In this document: positions 22,417 to 32,830 of the stretch, one piece after another
Layout: each line of letters starts with the position of its first letter
Position numbering within the stretch: the stretch's first letter is position 1
DNA from: Hemileia vastatrix
Lineage: Eukaryota > Basidiomycota > Pucciniomycetes > Pucciniales > Zaghouaniaceae
Assembly: GCA_030280995.1 (NCBI GenBank)
Contig: JASXTE010000001.1
Location: forward strand, 19,518,106-19,582,105
DNA length: 64,000 nt
Direction of reading: 5' to 3'
Notes under the pieces: generated by a model
Seen by the model: only the letters and a program-made list of their open reading frames with translations
The model's database searches: none
What the model was told of the DNA's origin: nothing
Program-made: the position numbers and the translations under genes

Positions 22417-22690
22417 GATTGGTATCACCAAAATTTCAAATCATTTTTTTTTGAAGTCTTATATTAAAATTTGGCAATACCCCCCTGTATTTTATTGAAT
22501 TAAGGTAAGGGTATCACCAAATTTTCAAGTCAATTTTTTTTTTAAAGTATGATATGAAAATTTTAAGATAACCCCCCTGTATTTTATTGAATTAAGGAAA
22601 GGGTATCATCAAAATTTCAAGTCAAACTTTTTTTAAAGTCTGATATGAAAATATGGCAATACCCCCCCTGAAATTTATTGAATCAAAGAA
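22417..22690. repeat. Tandem repeat between ORF1 and TET gene (H1, right part)
   Basis: Three units of GGTATCACCAAA..TTTCAAGTC..TTTTTTAAAGT..GGCAATACCCCCC(T)G.ATTTTATTGAAT continue the array interrupted by Copia-3. No coding potential. Confidence 0.8.
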
Positions 22691-23089
22691 ATCAAATGGA
22701 AAAAAAATCGAAATTGAAAATTTCTACAACCAATTATTTTCACCAGTCCCAATCAAGTTTTCATATTTTATATAATAGCCAATAGAACAACCTAAGGCCA
22801 GATGCACCATTATATAAAAAAAGTAATCTATCTTGATGTAACTTTAAAAAATAATTGGAAGAGACAAATCCAAAATTAAATGAAAAAAATTAAAAAGGAT
22901 AAATAAAATTGAAAAAAGAGGAAAATAAAAAGGGAAATTAAAAAAAAGATAAAAATTAATAAAAGAGAAAAAAAAGAAAAAAAAATTTGGAAGAAAATAT
23001 TTAATGGTAGAAAAAATATAATATTTTAGTTGCAATACTTGACATATCTACTAAGAATAATTTTTTATCAAAATTTTTTTTATTACAAA
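22691..23089. other. A-rich spacer of H1
   Basis: The interval is highly A-rich on the plus strand (runs such as TTAAAAAAAAGATAAAAATT) and has no supported coding region. It separates the tandem repeat from the 3' end of the oxygenase relic. Confidence 0.5.
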
Positions 23090-24399
23090 TACAATTAATA
23101 AGACCTTCATTTGTTTGGAATGAACAGCCAAAATGGGTAAATTCTTGAAAGGAAACTAAAGTTGAAGGTGCTTTAGTTTTTTGATGCCGATGTTGAGATG
23201 AATTCCATATAGCCTCAACTATTCAATTGGCACTACCAAAATCAATAATACATTTATGGTCAGGAAAAAAAAGGCCATGTCCCTCATCAGAAGAGGGTGA
23301 TGGAATAGTAACACCAGTCTCTGGATTAATATAAAAGAAAATTCCAAATGTTAGACAATTCTTATCATGTTTATCTAGATGAAAATTGTTGTAGAATCCT
23401 TTATAAGTGATAATAAGATCAGAAAAAAAACATAAGCATTTATTGCTTCTTACAATTCAGGATCAGACCAAATTGGTGAACCAGATTCTAAAGCAAGCTG
23501 ATGATTTTTTTGAAAAGCTTGAAAACAAAATTTTTTAAAACAATTTTACAAGAAAATATTAAATGATCCTAAAGAATTTCATTGTTTCAGATCTTCTTCC
23601 ATTTTCTCCGGTATCAAATTTTTAAATAAAGAATAAGTTCCTGAAATACATGACAAAATTAAAAATTACTTATAATAAAAAAATATTTACATACCAAAAG
23701 AAACTCCTTGATCATATCCTGGTTGCCAACCAATACCTTTCATGATACCAGAAATCAGATTTTTATTTGATAAGGGTTGTTGAACCAAAGCCATTTGATA
23801 GAGAGTAGAAATTAAATCAGAAAGCTGGCAAAAAACTTCATCCTTTTTCCCATTAAATGAATGAACTTCTAAGATGAATAAAGGTTTTTATCTGTTATTG
23901 AAAGCTGCAACAATGAGATCTATACCGCCTTCTGTAAGGTTTTTGATGTTTTCGAAAAATAAATTTCTTAACATTTGATATTGAAGTCTTATAAAATTTG
24001 AGATCCTCCAAATTTCCAAAGAATTTTTTAAAAAATATCTTCATCCTAATCAATTTTCTATTTTGAAAAAATTTTGTCTTTGAATTATTTAATTCATTAG
24101 CTGGTTCCATGATTTTCTGGTAAGGAAATCTCAGATTGATTCGGAGAAGGAATAGAATTGAAGGACATTGAAGAGATAGAAGAAAGTAAAGATAAAGAAG
24201 AAGAATTTGAATATATTGAAGGAATAGAATAGAAGGACATTAAAGAGATAGAAGAAAGTAAAGATAAAGAAGAAGAAGTTGAATATATTTGATGATTATT
24301 CTTGGAGCTTTCAAGATTTGAAGACAAGGAAGAAAGAGAAGATCAATATGATTCAGAAGAAATTGATGATAATGAAGATGAGCAAGTTAAATTTTCCAT
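23090..24399 (-). pseudogene. H1 TET/JBP-like 2OG-Fe(II) oxygenase, degenerate
   Basis: The ATG at 24399 (minus) starts MENLTCSSSLSSISS, a Ser-rich leader with several stops. Further on the frame reads NNFHLDKHDKNCLTFGIF (H-x-D iron motif), YINPETGVTIPSPSSDEG, HGLFFPDHKCIIDFGSAN, VEAIWNSSQHRHQKTKAP (distal His) and FTHFGCSFQ. This matches the H2 and H4 copies segment by segment. The family (TET/JBP dioxygenases, expanded in rusts) oxidises 5-methylpyrimidines in DNA. Multiple TAA/TAG/TGA codons make this copy dead. Confidence 0.68.
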
Positions 24400-24853
24400 A
24401 GTAACTTCCTGGAGAAAAAATTATAAAACAAAAAAAGTAAATTTTAAAAAATAAATATATTAGGGGGTATCAATGTTCAGGGATCAGCAATTAAATTAAT
24501 TGTGGATAAAAATCCTTATAAACCAATTATCTTCCGCAATTATTTTTGCTAATAATTGGGTTATTAGACACTTTACGTGTCAATGTTTACCTCTTATCCA
24601 ACATTTTTTTACTCAATTCTTCATAACCACATCTTAGACAACCTTCTGTCACAACCACATCTTGACCTACTTTCTGCCATAACCACATCTTGAACTACTT
24701 TCTGCCATAACCACATCTTGAACTACTCTCTGCATATGCCTTCTACCTTGCTGCACACTCCCATTCTCATCCCATCCACTCAGAATTTCTCCTCATTTCT
24801 TCTTTTTGATTCTGCTCCTTTTCATCTTCATTTATAATAACGTGCCTTGTCAT

Positions 24854-26191
24854 CCTAGATCTTCCCAAAGGCAGCCATCACCCAGTTGTTCTTCAATTCC
24901 CACTACTTCCTCTTTCCCCCGCTCAGCTGAGAAATCAAAGACCGTTCAATTAAAAAAAGATGACCATCTCATTCTTATCAACTGGCTGAAAACAAAATCT
25001 AACTATGATTCTTGTTTTGGTACTCAGTATGCCACTAAAGTAGGACGGCCCCCCACATCAAAAGTTAATGGCTATCTTCTAATGGCAAATGAATTATGGA
25101 ATAAGACCAAGGGAAGGATTGATCTTTTGCATAAACAGATGTCTGAACGATTCAAGCATTACCAAGCAAAATACAAGAAGGCAAAGGCTCTTTCATCTTC
25201 CACTGTTTTTGGGGTTACCGACAACAATATAACTAAGGGCATAAAATCCATAGACAATAAACTTGAAACTTTATGTCCTTACTTTAAAGAGATGGATGCA
25301 ATTTTTGGAGAGTGAGCCGATTTTTATCCTGTAAACATGTTGGATGGTGAAGATCCTATCTCCGAACATGATGTCAAAGCAAATCTTTTCCAATCCTCTT
25401 CCTCCACTCAAGCCTCCCCCTCTTCTAAATTATACGAATCTAGATAGCTTTGCTATTGATCCTATTGGCAATTTAACCTAACCCAATCTAACTCAGGTCT
25501 GTTTTTTTTTTCTTTTATCTTATCAATACTTTTTTTTATTTACTTAGATTTTCATATTTCTTAAAAGGCTGATGAACAAGCCCAGGACCCACAATCAACT
25601 GAGTCTCAAGCTAGCAAAAATGATGAGGAGGAAAATGCTACGTTGAACAAAAAGCGAAGGGCTTCAAGTAGTCTAAATTTCCACTCCCAAAGAAGACAAA
25701 AAAGTGATACTTCATCACAAACGCCTTTTTCTTTGATGGAACAGTTTTTAGAGAAACGTGATGCTGGTAAGTAATATCATACCTCTTATTACTTTACTCT
25801 GCTTTTCTTCTACTTTATGTTAATTTTTATTCTCACTCTAGAACAAGTGGAAATCGCTAAAGAGACTCTAAGCTTTGAAAAGAAGAAATACGAGCTCTCT
25901 TTAAAGAGGGATGACAGATTACAAGATTTGGAAGAGAGGAAGTATGAGCTCTCCTTACGGAAGGATGATCAGGTCCAAGATTTGGAGGAGAAGAAGTTTG
26001 AGTTAAGTCTTAGTATTGAAAAATCAAAAAAAGAGGAAAAAACACTCGAGCATCAAAACTTAATGGAACAGATGAAGTATAAGCATGATCTCCAAGAAAG
26101 TTCTAAAAAGTAAGATTTCTTGATTGAATTCATTAAAGCAAACAAATCTGTTGAAGAAATAGAACGTTTAATGAAATTTTTTGTTGACTAG
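24854..26191 (+). pseudogene. H2 ORF1: SANT-like/coiled-coil protein
   Basis: Three exons are visible: up to 25496, 25568-25766 and 25842 onward. The introns (71 and 75 bp) have GTCTGT/AAAAG and GTAAGT/CTCTAG borders. N-terminus: SQRQPSPSCSS, then KKDDHLILINWLKTKSNYD, SKVNGYLLMANELWNKTKG, QMSERFKHYQAKYKKAKAL and LCPYFKEMDAIFGE, a SANT/trihelix-like DNA-binding segment. C-terminus: coiled coil with three ~17-residue YELSL..DD..QDLEE repeats, then DFLIEFIKANKSVEEIERL. The ATG present in H1 is GTG here. Stops at about 25313, 25446 and 26111 interrupt it. Harbinger ORF1 proteins partner the transposase. Confidence 0.66.
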
Positions 26192-26329
26192 TTTCTTTTA
26201 TTTCTTTCACACTTCATGTGTTCATATTTATTTGTACATAAATTTTACAATTATTTTCTGTATTTCTTGAAATTTTGTATTTTAATGTTAAATATTCTTT
26301 TTTTAAATAAAGTTTTCAAGTCTCCTTTG

Positions 26330-26760
26330 AAAATTTGCCAAACCCCCACCCCTGAATTTTTTGAAGTAAGGGGTGGGTATCACCAAAATTCTTTCATGTC
26401 AAGAGTTTTGAAAGTCTTATATGAAACTTTGGCGTTACTACCCCCTTCATTTCACTGGTATCCCCAAAATTCTTACAAGTCAAGAATTTCACAAGTTTTA
26501 TAAGAAATTTTGGTAATACTCCCCCCTGCATTTTATTGAAGTAAGGGACAGGTATCACCAAAAATTTTTCACCAAAATATTTACAAGTCAAAAATTTTAC
26601 ATGTTACATTTGAAAATTCGGCAATACCCCCCCTACATTTTATTGAAGCAAGGGGTGGGTATCACCAAAATTTTTACAAGTCTTCAATTTTGAATGTCAG
26701 ATTTGAAAATTTGGCAATACCCCCCCCCCCCCTGCATTTTATTGAAGTAAGGGGTGGAAG
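26330..26760. repeat. Tandem repeat between ORF1 and TET gene (H2)
   Basis: About five units of the GGTATCACCAAAATT..CAAGTC..GGCAATACCCCCCCTGCATTTTATTGAAGTAAGGGGTG repeat are present, including a homopolymer C run near 26720-26731. It lies between the 3' ends of two convergent genes, where it could act as a shared terminator region (inference). Confidence 0.85.
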
Positions 26761-26990
26761 TCATCTAAATTTAATATAATTACATAAATTATTTAATAAA
26801 TATCTAAAATATATTAATTTCCCTAGTTTAAAGTAATGACAATTCCTCAAGCCAAAATGCAGATCAAATCTAGAAACAAAATTTTGGGACTTTTCACAGG
26901 TATAGGCTAGAGGAACCCCATGAAACAAATAAATGTTATCATGATTACCTGTTATACAACACAAGGTCTTTGGCCCATTACTTTAGTTGA
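26757..26990 (-). other. Conserved orphan frame downstream of TET gene (H2)
   Basis: The minus strand encodes LCCITGNHDNIYLFHGVPLA, then QNFVSRFDLHFGLRNCHYFK. The same reading frame is kept in H4 (47765-47974, LCCINGNHDNIYLFHGAPLA) and, with one stop, in H3 (about 62357-62540). Conservation of frame in three copies suggests a real exon, perhaps a last exon of the oxygenase or a separate small protein. No family recognised. Confidence 0.4.
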
Positions 26991-27109
26991 GGAAATTGAT
27001 ATATAAAAAATATTTATTAAAAATTTATGAAAAAATATAAATCTTTTGATGACAACTCCAATCCCCATACTTTTTGGATCTTGATAAAGTTTTTTTAAAT
27101 TGATTAACT

Positions 27110-28281
27110 TTACCTTCTTTCTTTACCTTGTTGATTCTTTGAATCAACTTTTGACTTATTTTCAAAAGAACAACCAAAATGAGTGAAATTTTGACAGGAT
27201 TCCAAACCAGCAGGAGCTTTGGTTGTTTGATGATTATCCTGAGAAGAATTTCAAATAGTTTTGATGATACCATTTCCCAAAGAAAAATTAATTATGCACT
27301 TGTGGTCTGGAAAATATAAACCATGTCCTTTGATTTTAGCTGGAGATGGTATTGGTTGGCCAGTAATTGGATTGATATATGAGAATATACCAAAAGTAAG
27401 AAAATTGGCGTCATTGGTATCGGTGTGAATTTTCTTGTGAAATCCAGAATGAGTGATAATAACATTAGAAAATAAAAAATATTTGTGGCTGATATCTTCC
27501 CATTCGGAGTCACACCAATTTGGTATTCCAACTTTGGTTGCAAATTCATGATTTTTTTCAAATGCCTTATTACAGAGCCTTTTGAGTCAAAGAGCAAGAA
27601 AAGAATTAAAGGAAGGTAGAGTGTCCCATAAGCAAAAATTTTCATCTTTTTGTGCTTTAGTGATATTCTTGAGCAATGAATATATGCCTATATAATTGAA
27701 ATAAGTGAAATAATATTAGGAATGGAACAAAAATTATTAGACATACCAAGAGAATATCCTTTGACAAAACCAGGTCTCCAACCAAAACCAATCATGATAC
27801 CACCCAAAAAATTTGTATTCCTTATAGGTAACCGAACCAAAGCCATTTGATAAAGAGTTATGATAAGATCGGATAGTTGATTAAAAGCTTCATCTTTTAC
27901 ACCATCGAATGAATGAACTTCCAAAATGAATTGAGCCTTAAAAGTATTGCTGATAACTGCAACAACTTGATCATCTCCAAATTCGGTTAGATATTTGATA
28001 TCTTCTGGTAATTTTTTCCGATATTGATTTTTTTTATCTAATTTAGTTTTATAAAAAAAATGTTTGAGATATGACCAAAAAAACTTTTGCAGAGAATTTT
28101 TTTTTAAATATCTTTTCTTCTGATGAGACTGATTATCATTAATTTTTTTTGATGATTTAGAAGATGATTGTATGGAAGTTGATTTCAAAGAAGATGATAG
28201 AGATGATAAAGATGAAGATGATAAAGAAGATAAAGATGAAGATGAGAGAGAAGTAAGGGGTGAATCTGAAGAAGAAGACAT
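27110..28281 (-). pseudogene. H2 TET/JBP-like 2OG-Fe(II) dioxygenase (two in-frame stops)
   Basis: Exons 28281-27747 and 27687-27110 are joined by a 59-bp intron (GTATGT..ATATAG) and total 371 codons. Domains in order: Ser-rich leader (~1-50); Lys-rich segment; EFGDDQVVAVISNTFKAQF; NTNFLGGIMIGFGWRPG, typical of rust Tet-like proteins; then the double-stranded beta-helix with KKIHTDTND (H-x-D), FLTFGIFSYINP, GHGLYFPDHKCIINF and SSQDNHQTTKAP (distal His), and FTHFGCSFE. TGA codons replace a residue after NSFLAL (Cys in H1) and Trp in IKTIWNSS (kept in H1 and H4). A 1-nt shift alters the C-terminus. The family oxidises 5-methylcytosine or thymine in DNA. Function of this copy is unlikely. Confidence 0.75.
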
Positions 28282-28860
28282 TTTTTTGATCTGAAAAAAA
28301 TTTAAATGTCAATAAAATCTCAACTCAATTTTTTTTAAAAAAAATTCACACCTAATAATAAAAAAAGCAGTTTTTTTATTTGAAAAATAAAATTGGAAAA
28401 AAAAACAAACAAAAAATCAGTAAAAATTTTTCCAAAAAAATAATTTATCAAAAAAAAACCTGAGGTTTTATTTTTAAAAACAAAATAAAAGCAAAATCCT
28501 TAAAAAAAAAAAATAATTCAAAAAAAAAAAATTTCAGTAAAAATTAAATCAAAAAAAAAAAAAAAAATTAAAAGTGAACCTGAAGATTAGTTATTAAAAA
28601 CCTTCTCACAAGATCCTGGAAAAAAAAAAAAAAAAATCAGTAAAATCAAAATCAAAAACAAAATTTTTTTTTAAATATAAAAAAAATCAGAAAAATTATT
28701 TGCTAGAAAAATTAAAAATAAAATTATAAAACTTTTTTTATTTGTAAATAAGAGGGACAGTCCTTAACTGAAAGAATTTTTTTTTTTCTAAAATACTGCC
28801 AAAAAAATTAAAAAATTAATCAAATTTTCAAAAAAAAAATTGTTAGTATATTTATTTGAA
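28282..28860. other. A/T homopolymer-rich spacer of H2
   Basis: This is a dense mixture of poly-A and poly-T tracts (for example 28549-28569, 28620-28636) with no coding region. It corresponds to the 5' side of the oxygenase gene on the minus strand. The H1 equivalent is 31653-32140 and the H3 equivalent about 62810-63130. Confidence 0.6.
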
Positions 28861-28899
28861 AGTAGGTAACCCCTCTTTATCTCCCATAAATGTCCCCTT

Positions 28900-29560
28900 T
28901 TACCCTCCTTTATTTATTTGAAATCCCCTTACAAATCCCTCCCTCCTTGCCTCCAAAGTCCCCTCCAATCCTCTCCTTGCCTGCCTCAAAAACCCCCTGA
29001 AACCCCCCCGAATTCCCCCCTTTACCCTTCTTTATATGTCCCAACCCCCCCCCCCCTATCCCCCCCTCTTTAGCCGCCTCAAACCCCCCAATTCCCCTCT
29101 CTTTAGCTGCCTCAAACCCCCCCTTCCACTTGCCTTACCCCCACCCACTCCCTTACCTCCTCCTCTACCCCCCCTCCTTGTTAACAAATGATTGGTAACA
29201 ATTGTTTGTTAAGAAAAAGGAGGGGGGTAGAGGAGGAGGTAAGGGAGTGGGTGGGGGGTAAAGCAAGTAGAAGGGGGGGAAGGGGGGGTTTGAGGCGGCT
29301 AAAGAGAGGGGAAGGGGGGGGTTTGAGGTGGCTAAAGAGAGGGGAAAGGGGGGTTTGAGGCGGCTAAAGAGAGGGGAAGGGGGGGTTGAGGGACATAAAG
29401 AGAGGGGAAGGGGGGAGTCTTGAAGCGCCTAAAAAGAGGGGAAGGGGGGGTGATGAGGGACCTAAAGAGGGGGGGAAGGGGGGATTTGAGGCAGCTAAAA
29501 AGGGGGTATTGAGACAGGTAAAGAGAGGGAAAAAGGGGGGCCTTGAGGATGATAAAGAGA
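28900..29560. repeat. C-rich/G-rich foldback (giant inverted repeat) of H2
   Basis: The left arm is C-rich, made of CCCCTCTCTTTAGCxGCCTCAAACCCCCC units. The right arm is its G-rich reverse complement (GGTTTGAGGCGGCTAAAGAGAGGGG). The innermost arms 29133-29179 and 29217-29263 are almost perfect (47 bp) around a 37-nt AT-rich loop. Transcription would give a very long hairpin, and the G-rich strand has many G4-G7 runs. Apparent Ser/Pro/Leu-rich frames across it are by-products of the repeats. Confidence 0.88.
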
Positions 29561-29719
29561 GGTGAAGGAGAGAAAAAAGAGAAAAAAGAGAAAAAAACAA
29601 AAAAAAATTAGTTTAGCCTAGAACAAAAATAAATGAAGCACTTACAAAAAAAACAAAAAAAACAAAAATAAAAAAAAAAAATCATGATTAGCAAATAAAA
29701 AACAAAGAAAAACAAGAAA

Positions 29720-29995
29720 AATGACCTACCTGGTGAGTTGAGTTGAGAAAATAAATGCAACCAAAAAAACTGAGGGATGTTTGAGGAGAGGATGAAAAGG
29801 ATATGAGTGATGAATGAAAAAAAAAATCACTGACAAAATATGCGATTTCATGTTGAGCTGGTGAAAGAAAACCAATGAGCCATCCAAAAAAAAGATATTC
29901 ACCATAAATTCAAAAAAAAAATGAATATGCAACAAACCAAAATACAAAACAAAGTGAATAAAGTACACAAAGAGGACATTTGGAAAGTATGAAAA
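29720..29995 (-). other. Conserved UTR-like block with splice donor (H2)
   Basis: The minus strand TCCTCTTTGTGTACTTTATT.. to CTCAACTCACCAG|GTAGGT is conserved in H1 (32945-33215), H3 (63800-63950) and, inverted, H4 (45830-46095). The CACCAG|GTAGGT/GTAAGT end looks like a kept 5' splice site, so this may be a leader exon for the oxygenase transcript or the 3' part of the transposase transcript. No protein frame is preserved between copies. Confidence 0.45.
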
Positions 29996-30049
29996 CATAA
30001 AAATTAAAAATTAAAAGATTTGCAAAGTGAAATGTTGGAGAGTGATTGG

Positions 30050-31263
30050 CATTATAATGGAGCGTATGCCGTTTGATTGAATGATTTGTGAATCAAGGGA
30101 GGGGAGTGCCAGTGGTGGTTCAGGATCCTCTTCTTCATAAAGATCATTCCACTCATCCTTAAATAAGCTAGAATATTGTGGAGTATTACGCAAGTCAAGA
30201 TTCAATGATCTGCAGTATTGATCTCCAATTTTTTTTGAAATTGGATTCTGAGCTCCCAAAGACTAGAAAATTGTCCCTTTAAAATACCTATAGCATGTTC
30301 AATTTGTACTCTTGATTGTGCAAGGTGATAATTAAAGGCAGTTTTGGGGTCATTTTCTGAAGTTGCACCACGGAAAGCAGGTATAATGTACTTTCCACTT
30401 GCATATGCTGAGTCTGCAAGGAGGTACTGAGATTCGTCAAAGTATGAGTCAGGGGATTGAGAAATCCTCATTCTTTGGAAGATGGAAGAGTCATGACATA
30501 ATCCAGGGCAGCCACTGTGAAAAGCAATAATTTTTTTATTGACATCGCATACAAGTTGAATGGCAATAGAGTATCTAGAAAGAAGATAAAAAGTTAGAAT
30601 GAGAACTTGGAGAAGATTTTGAAGAAACCTTTTTTTGCAATCAAAATAATGGTTGCCATCATGAGCAAGCTTTTGACTCAAAGGGATGGTTGTGCCATCA
30701 ACAAAATATATACAGCCAGGGAAACCTTCAGCTTGCATTACTTGAGAGGATTCAAGTTGCTGTTCTGGAGTTGGCCAAGCAAGAGTTTGAGACTTGAGGG
30801 AAAGGATAGCAATCATACAGCGCTTGGTGTATAATATCACGGTACCATATCCTATGTTAAAGAGATTATCCAAACGTCTTACGGCAGCACCATTTCCATT
30901 TGAGCCAAAGTGACATAGAGTAACAGCAAGTTGGATGGCAGGATTACGCTTTTTGTTATGAGAATTGTTATGGAAGATAGGATGTTCAGAAATGAGTTGA
31001 TAAATTTTGAAGAAAGAATCGGGAGAAGTTCTAAAAAGTTGTGTGAAGTTTAAATGAGGAATGTTGAGAATGGAGGCCAGATCATATTGGGGATCATGAT
31101 AAAGATTTGGCCCCCTGGTGATGATGTAACACTTTTTGGAAAGAAAACACATATAAGCTAAAGCATCTTCCAAATCAGAGTCAGATTTATAGTAAAGAGC
31201 TAAAAGAAAAGTGATAGCATTCATTGTTGAGTGAAGTAGCTTCATAGTAGAGAGGTGCTTCAT
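30050..31263 (-). pseudogene. H2 DDE_Tnp_4 transposase, one nonsense mutation
   Basis: The ATG at 31263 gives MKHLSTMKLLHSTMNAITF. The DDE nuclease fold follows: GCIYFVDGTTIPLSQ (first Asp), a 54-bp intron (30628-30575) joining CKKR to YSIAIQLVCDVNKK, HSGCPGLCHDSSIFQRMR (second Asp), QYLLADSAYASGKYIIPAFR and VQIEHAIGILKGQFSSLWEL (Glu). The frame meets TGA at 30202-30204 where H1 has Trp (ANHWIKTC), then continues ILTCVILHNILAYL, the usual family ending. PIF/Harbinger transposases cut at the ends and leave 3-bp target duplications, as seen here. Confidence 0.82.
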
Positions 31264-31649
31264 TGTTGTCAGTGGAAGGGATATGTGATGAGGGAAGTGG
31301 GAAGTGGAAATTCACTTCCAAATGTGCAGTTGAGGTAGGTAGATAGAAAAAAACTTAAGTGTTTGCCACCAAAATTAAGTGGCATAGAGTAAGGAAAGAC
31401 TTAAGGATGTCATCAGCAATTATGAGTCATGTGACTTTCTTGCAAATCCATCATGGATGAGATGAGTTTGGGATCAGGAATTAGGAATGGAAATTGGGGT
31501 ATAAGAGGCGGGATAATGCATTATTGTGGATTTCTTATCCACTAGCCCTGGGGCTATTGGATAAGAATCTTCCGCAATTAATAATGTCTGATCACGGGAA
31601 AAAAAATTCCTGATCCCTAATTGCAGATCCCTGAACATTGATACCCCCT
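31264..31649. promoter_or_regulatory. H2 right subterminal and terminal inverted repeat
   Basis: The region upstream of the transposase start (minus strand) is strongly conserved with H1 (43005-43401) and more weakly with 49980-50344. It contains CTTATCCACTAGCCCxxGGGCTAxTGGATAAG, a long palindrome at about 31529-31566, and ends CTGAACATTGATACCCCCT. The palindrome may be a transposase/ORF1 binding or cleavage-regulating site (inference). The transposase promoter must also lie here. Confidence 0.6.
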
Positions 31650-31652
31650 ATT

Positions 31653-32140
31653 AAAAAAATCCCCAACAATAAAAAATTATCAGTAAAATTATTGATGAGA
31701 AAAAAAATTTTTTTGGTAAAAAAAAAAAAAAGTTTCAAATAAATCAGTAAAAAAATTTTGAAAAAAAAAAATTCAAAACAAAAACCTGAATTATGATTGA
31801 AATACCAGGTAAAACAAATTCACCAAAAAAAAAAAGAGTAAATAAAAAAAAAATAAAAAAAATTCAGTAAATTTAATTGCAAAAATAAATAAATAAAAAT
31901 CACTTACCTACTATTGGAAATACGTTTTGATGTCATTCAATCCAATTTATTAAAATACAGTTTAAAAAAAAATTGAATTCAGTAAATTTCAGAATAATTA
32001 TTTTCAAAAACAAACACAAATAAAAAAAATAATTTACCTGATTTATTTTGGAAACAGGGGGAAATTTCCAGAAACTAAGGGAAAGAAAAAAAAATTCTGT
32101 AAAAGAAATTAAAAAGCAGAGATTAGTCTTTTTTTTTGCT
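31653..32140. other. A/T homopolymer-rich spacer of H1
   Basis: Resumption of H1 after H2. The interval is poly-A and poly-T rich, with AATTCAGTAAATTT-like runs and no supported coding region. It is equivalent to 28282-28860 in H2. Confidence 0.55.
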
Positions 32141-32830
32141 TCAAAATGCCCCCCAAAAAGTCTCCCCCCATTAACCCCCCTTTATTACCCCTTTACTCTC
32201 CCTTTACCCCCCCTTTACCCCCCTTTACCCCCCCTTTACCCCCCTCCTTGCCTGCCTCAAACCCCCCTTTACCCTTTCCTTGACCTTCTTAAGCCCTCCC
32301 CTTAACCCCCTCTGACCTTCCTCAAACCCCCCCTACACCTAACTTATCGAATCAGTAACAATTCAATAAGTCAATGAACAATCAATAGTGACCATTCATT
32401 AACTTATCAAATTGCTAACAATTCAATAAGTTAATAAACAATTTCTTATAATTGATCATTAACTTATCAAATCAATAGCAATTCAATAAGTAGGTGCTGG
32501 GGAGGTGTGGAGGGGTTTGAGGGGGGGGTTTGAGGTGGGATTGAGGGGGTAAAGAGGGGGGCTTGAGGGGGCCAAGGAGGGGGTAAAGGGGGGTGAAGGG
32601 GGGTTTGAGGCAGGCAAGGAGGGTGTAAAGGGGGGTTGAGGTGGGCAAGGAGGGATTAAAGGGGGAGTTGAGGTGGCCAAGAAGGGGAGAAAGGGGGGTA
32701 TGGAGATAGAAAAAGAAGGGGGAAAGGGGGGGGACTTGGGGTGGCCAAGGAGGGGAGAAAGGAGGGTATAGAGGCAGACAAAGAGGGAGGAAAGGGGGAT
32801 GATGAAGGGTGAAAAAAAAGATTAAAAAAA
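32140..32830. repeat. C-rich/G-rich foldback of H1
   Basis: The C-rich arm 32150-32340 (TTTACCCCCC units) and the G-rich arm 32505-32810 (GGAGGGGGTAAAGGGGGG units) surround three diverged ~60-bp repeats of AACTTATCAAATxxxTAACAATTCAATAAG (32341-32495), themselves palindromic. Sequence and spacer differ from H2, but the position and design are the same. Confidence 0.82.

Larger units (their letters stand above)
24462..31649 (+). mobile_element. H2: most complete PIF/Harbinger element in the window
   Basis: The element runs from AGGGGGTATCAATGTTCAGG (24462) to ..CTGAACATTGATACCCCCT (31649) and is flanked by ATT (24459-24461 and 31650-31652). It is 7188 bp long. Order: ORF1 (+), tandem repeat, conserved orphan frame (-), TET/JBP-like gene (-), C/G-rich foldback, UTR-like conserved block, DDE_Tnp_4 transposase (-). 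Terminal repeats extend imperfectly for at least 30 bp. It is inserted in H1 immediately upstream of H1's oxygenase start. Confidence 0.88.

Noticed and set aside
27292..27645. 117-codon minus-strand frame and its H4 counterpart at 47091-47552
   Set aside because: Runs in a different frame from the oxygenase motifs; the conserved iron-binding frame is the neighbouring one despite its stops.
28900..29560. CRISPR-like or rDNA-like repeat array
   Set aside because: Units are of uneven length, homopolymer-rich and arranged as an inverted repeat; no spacers of constant size, and the context is eukaryotic.
29364..29600. Ser/Pro/Leu-rich open frame on the minus strand
   Set aside because: It is a translation of the G-rich foldback arm; the repeats produce open frames on both arms without a start context or domain.
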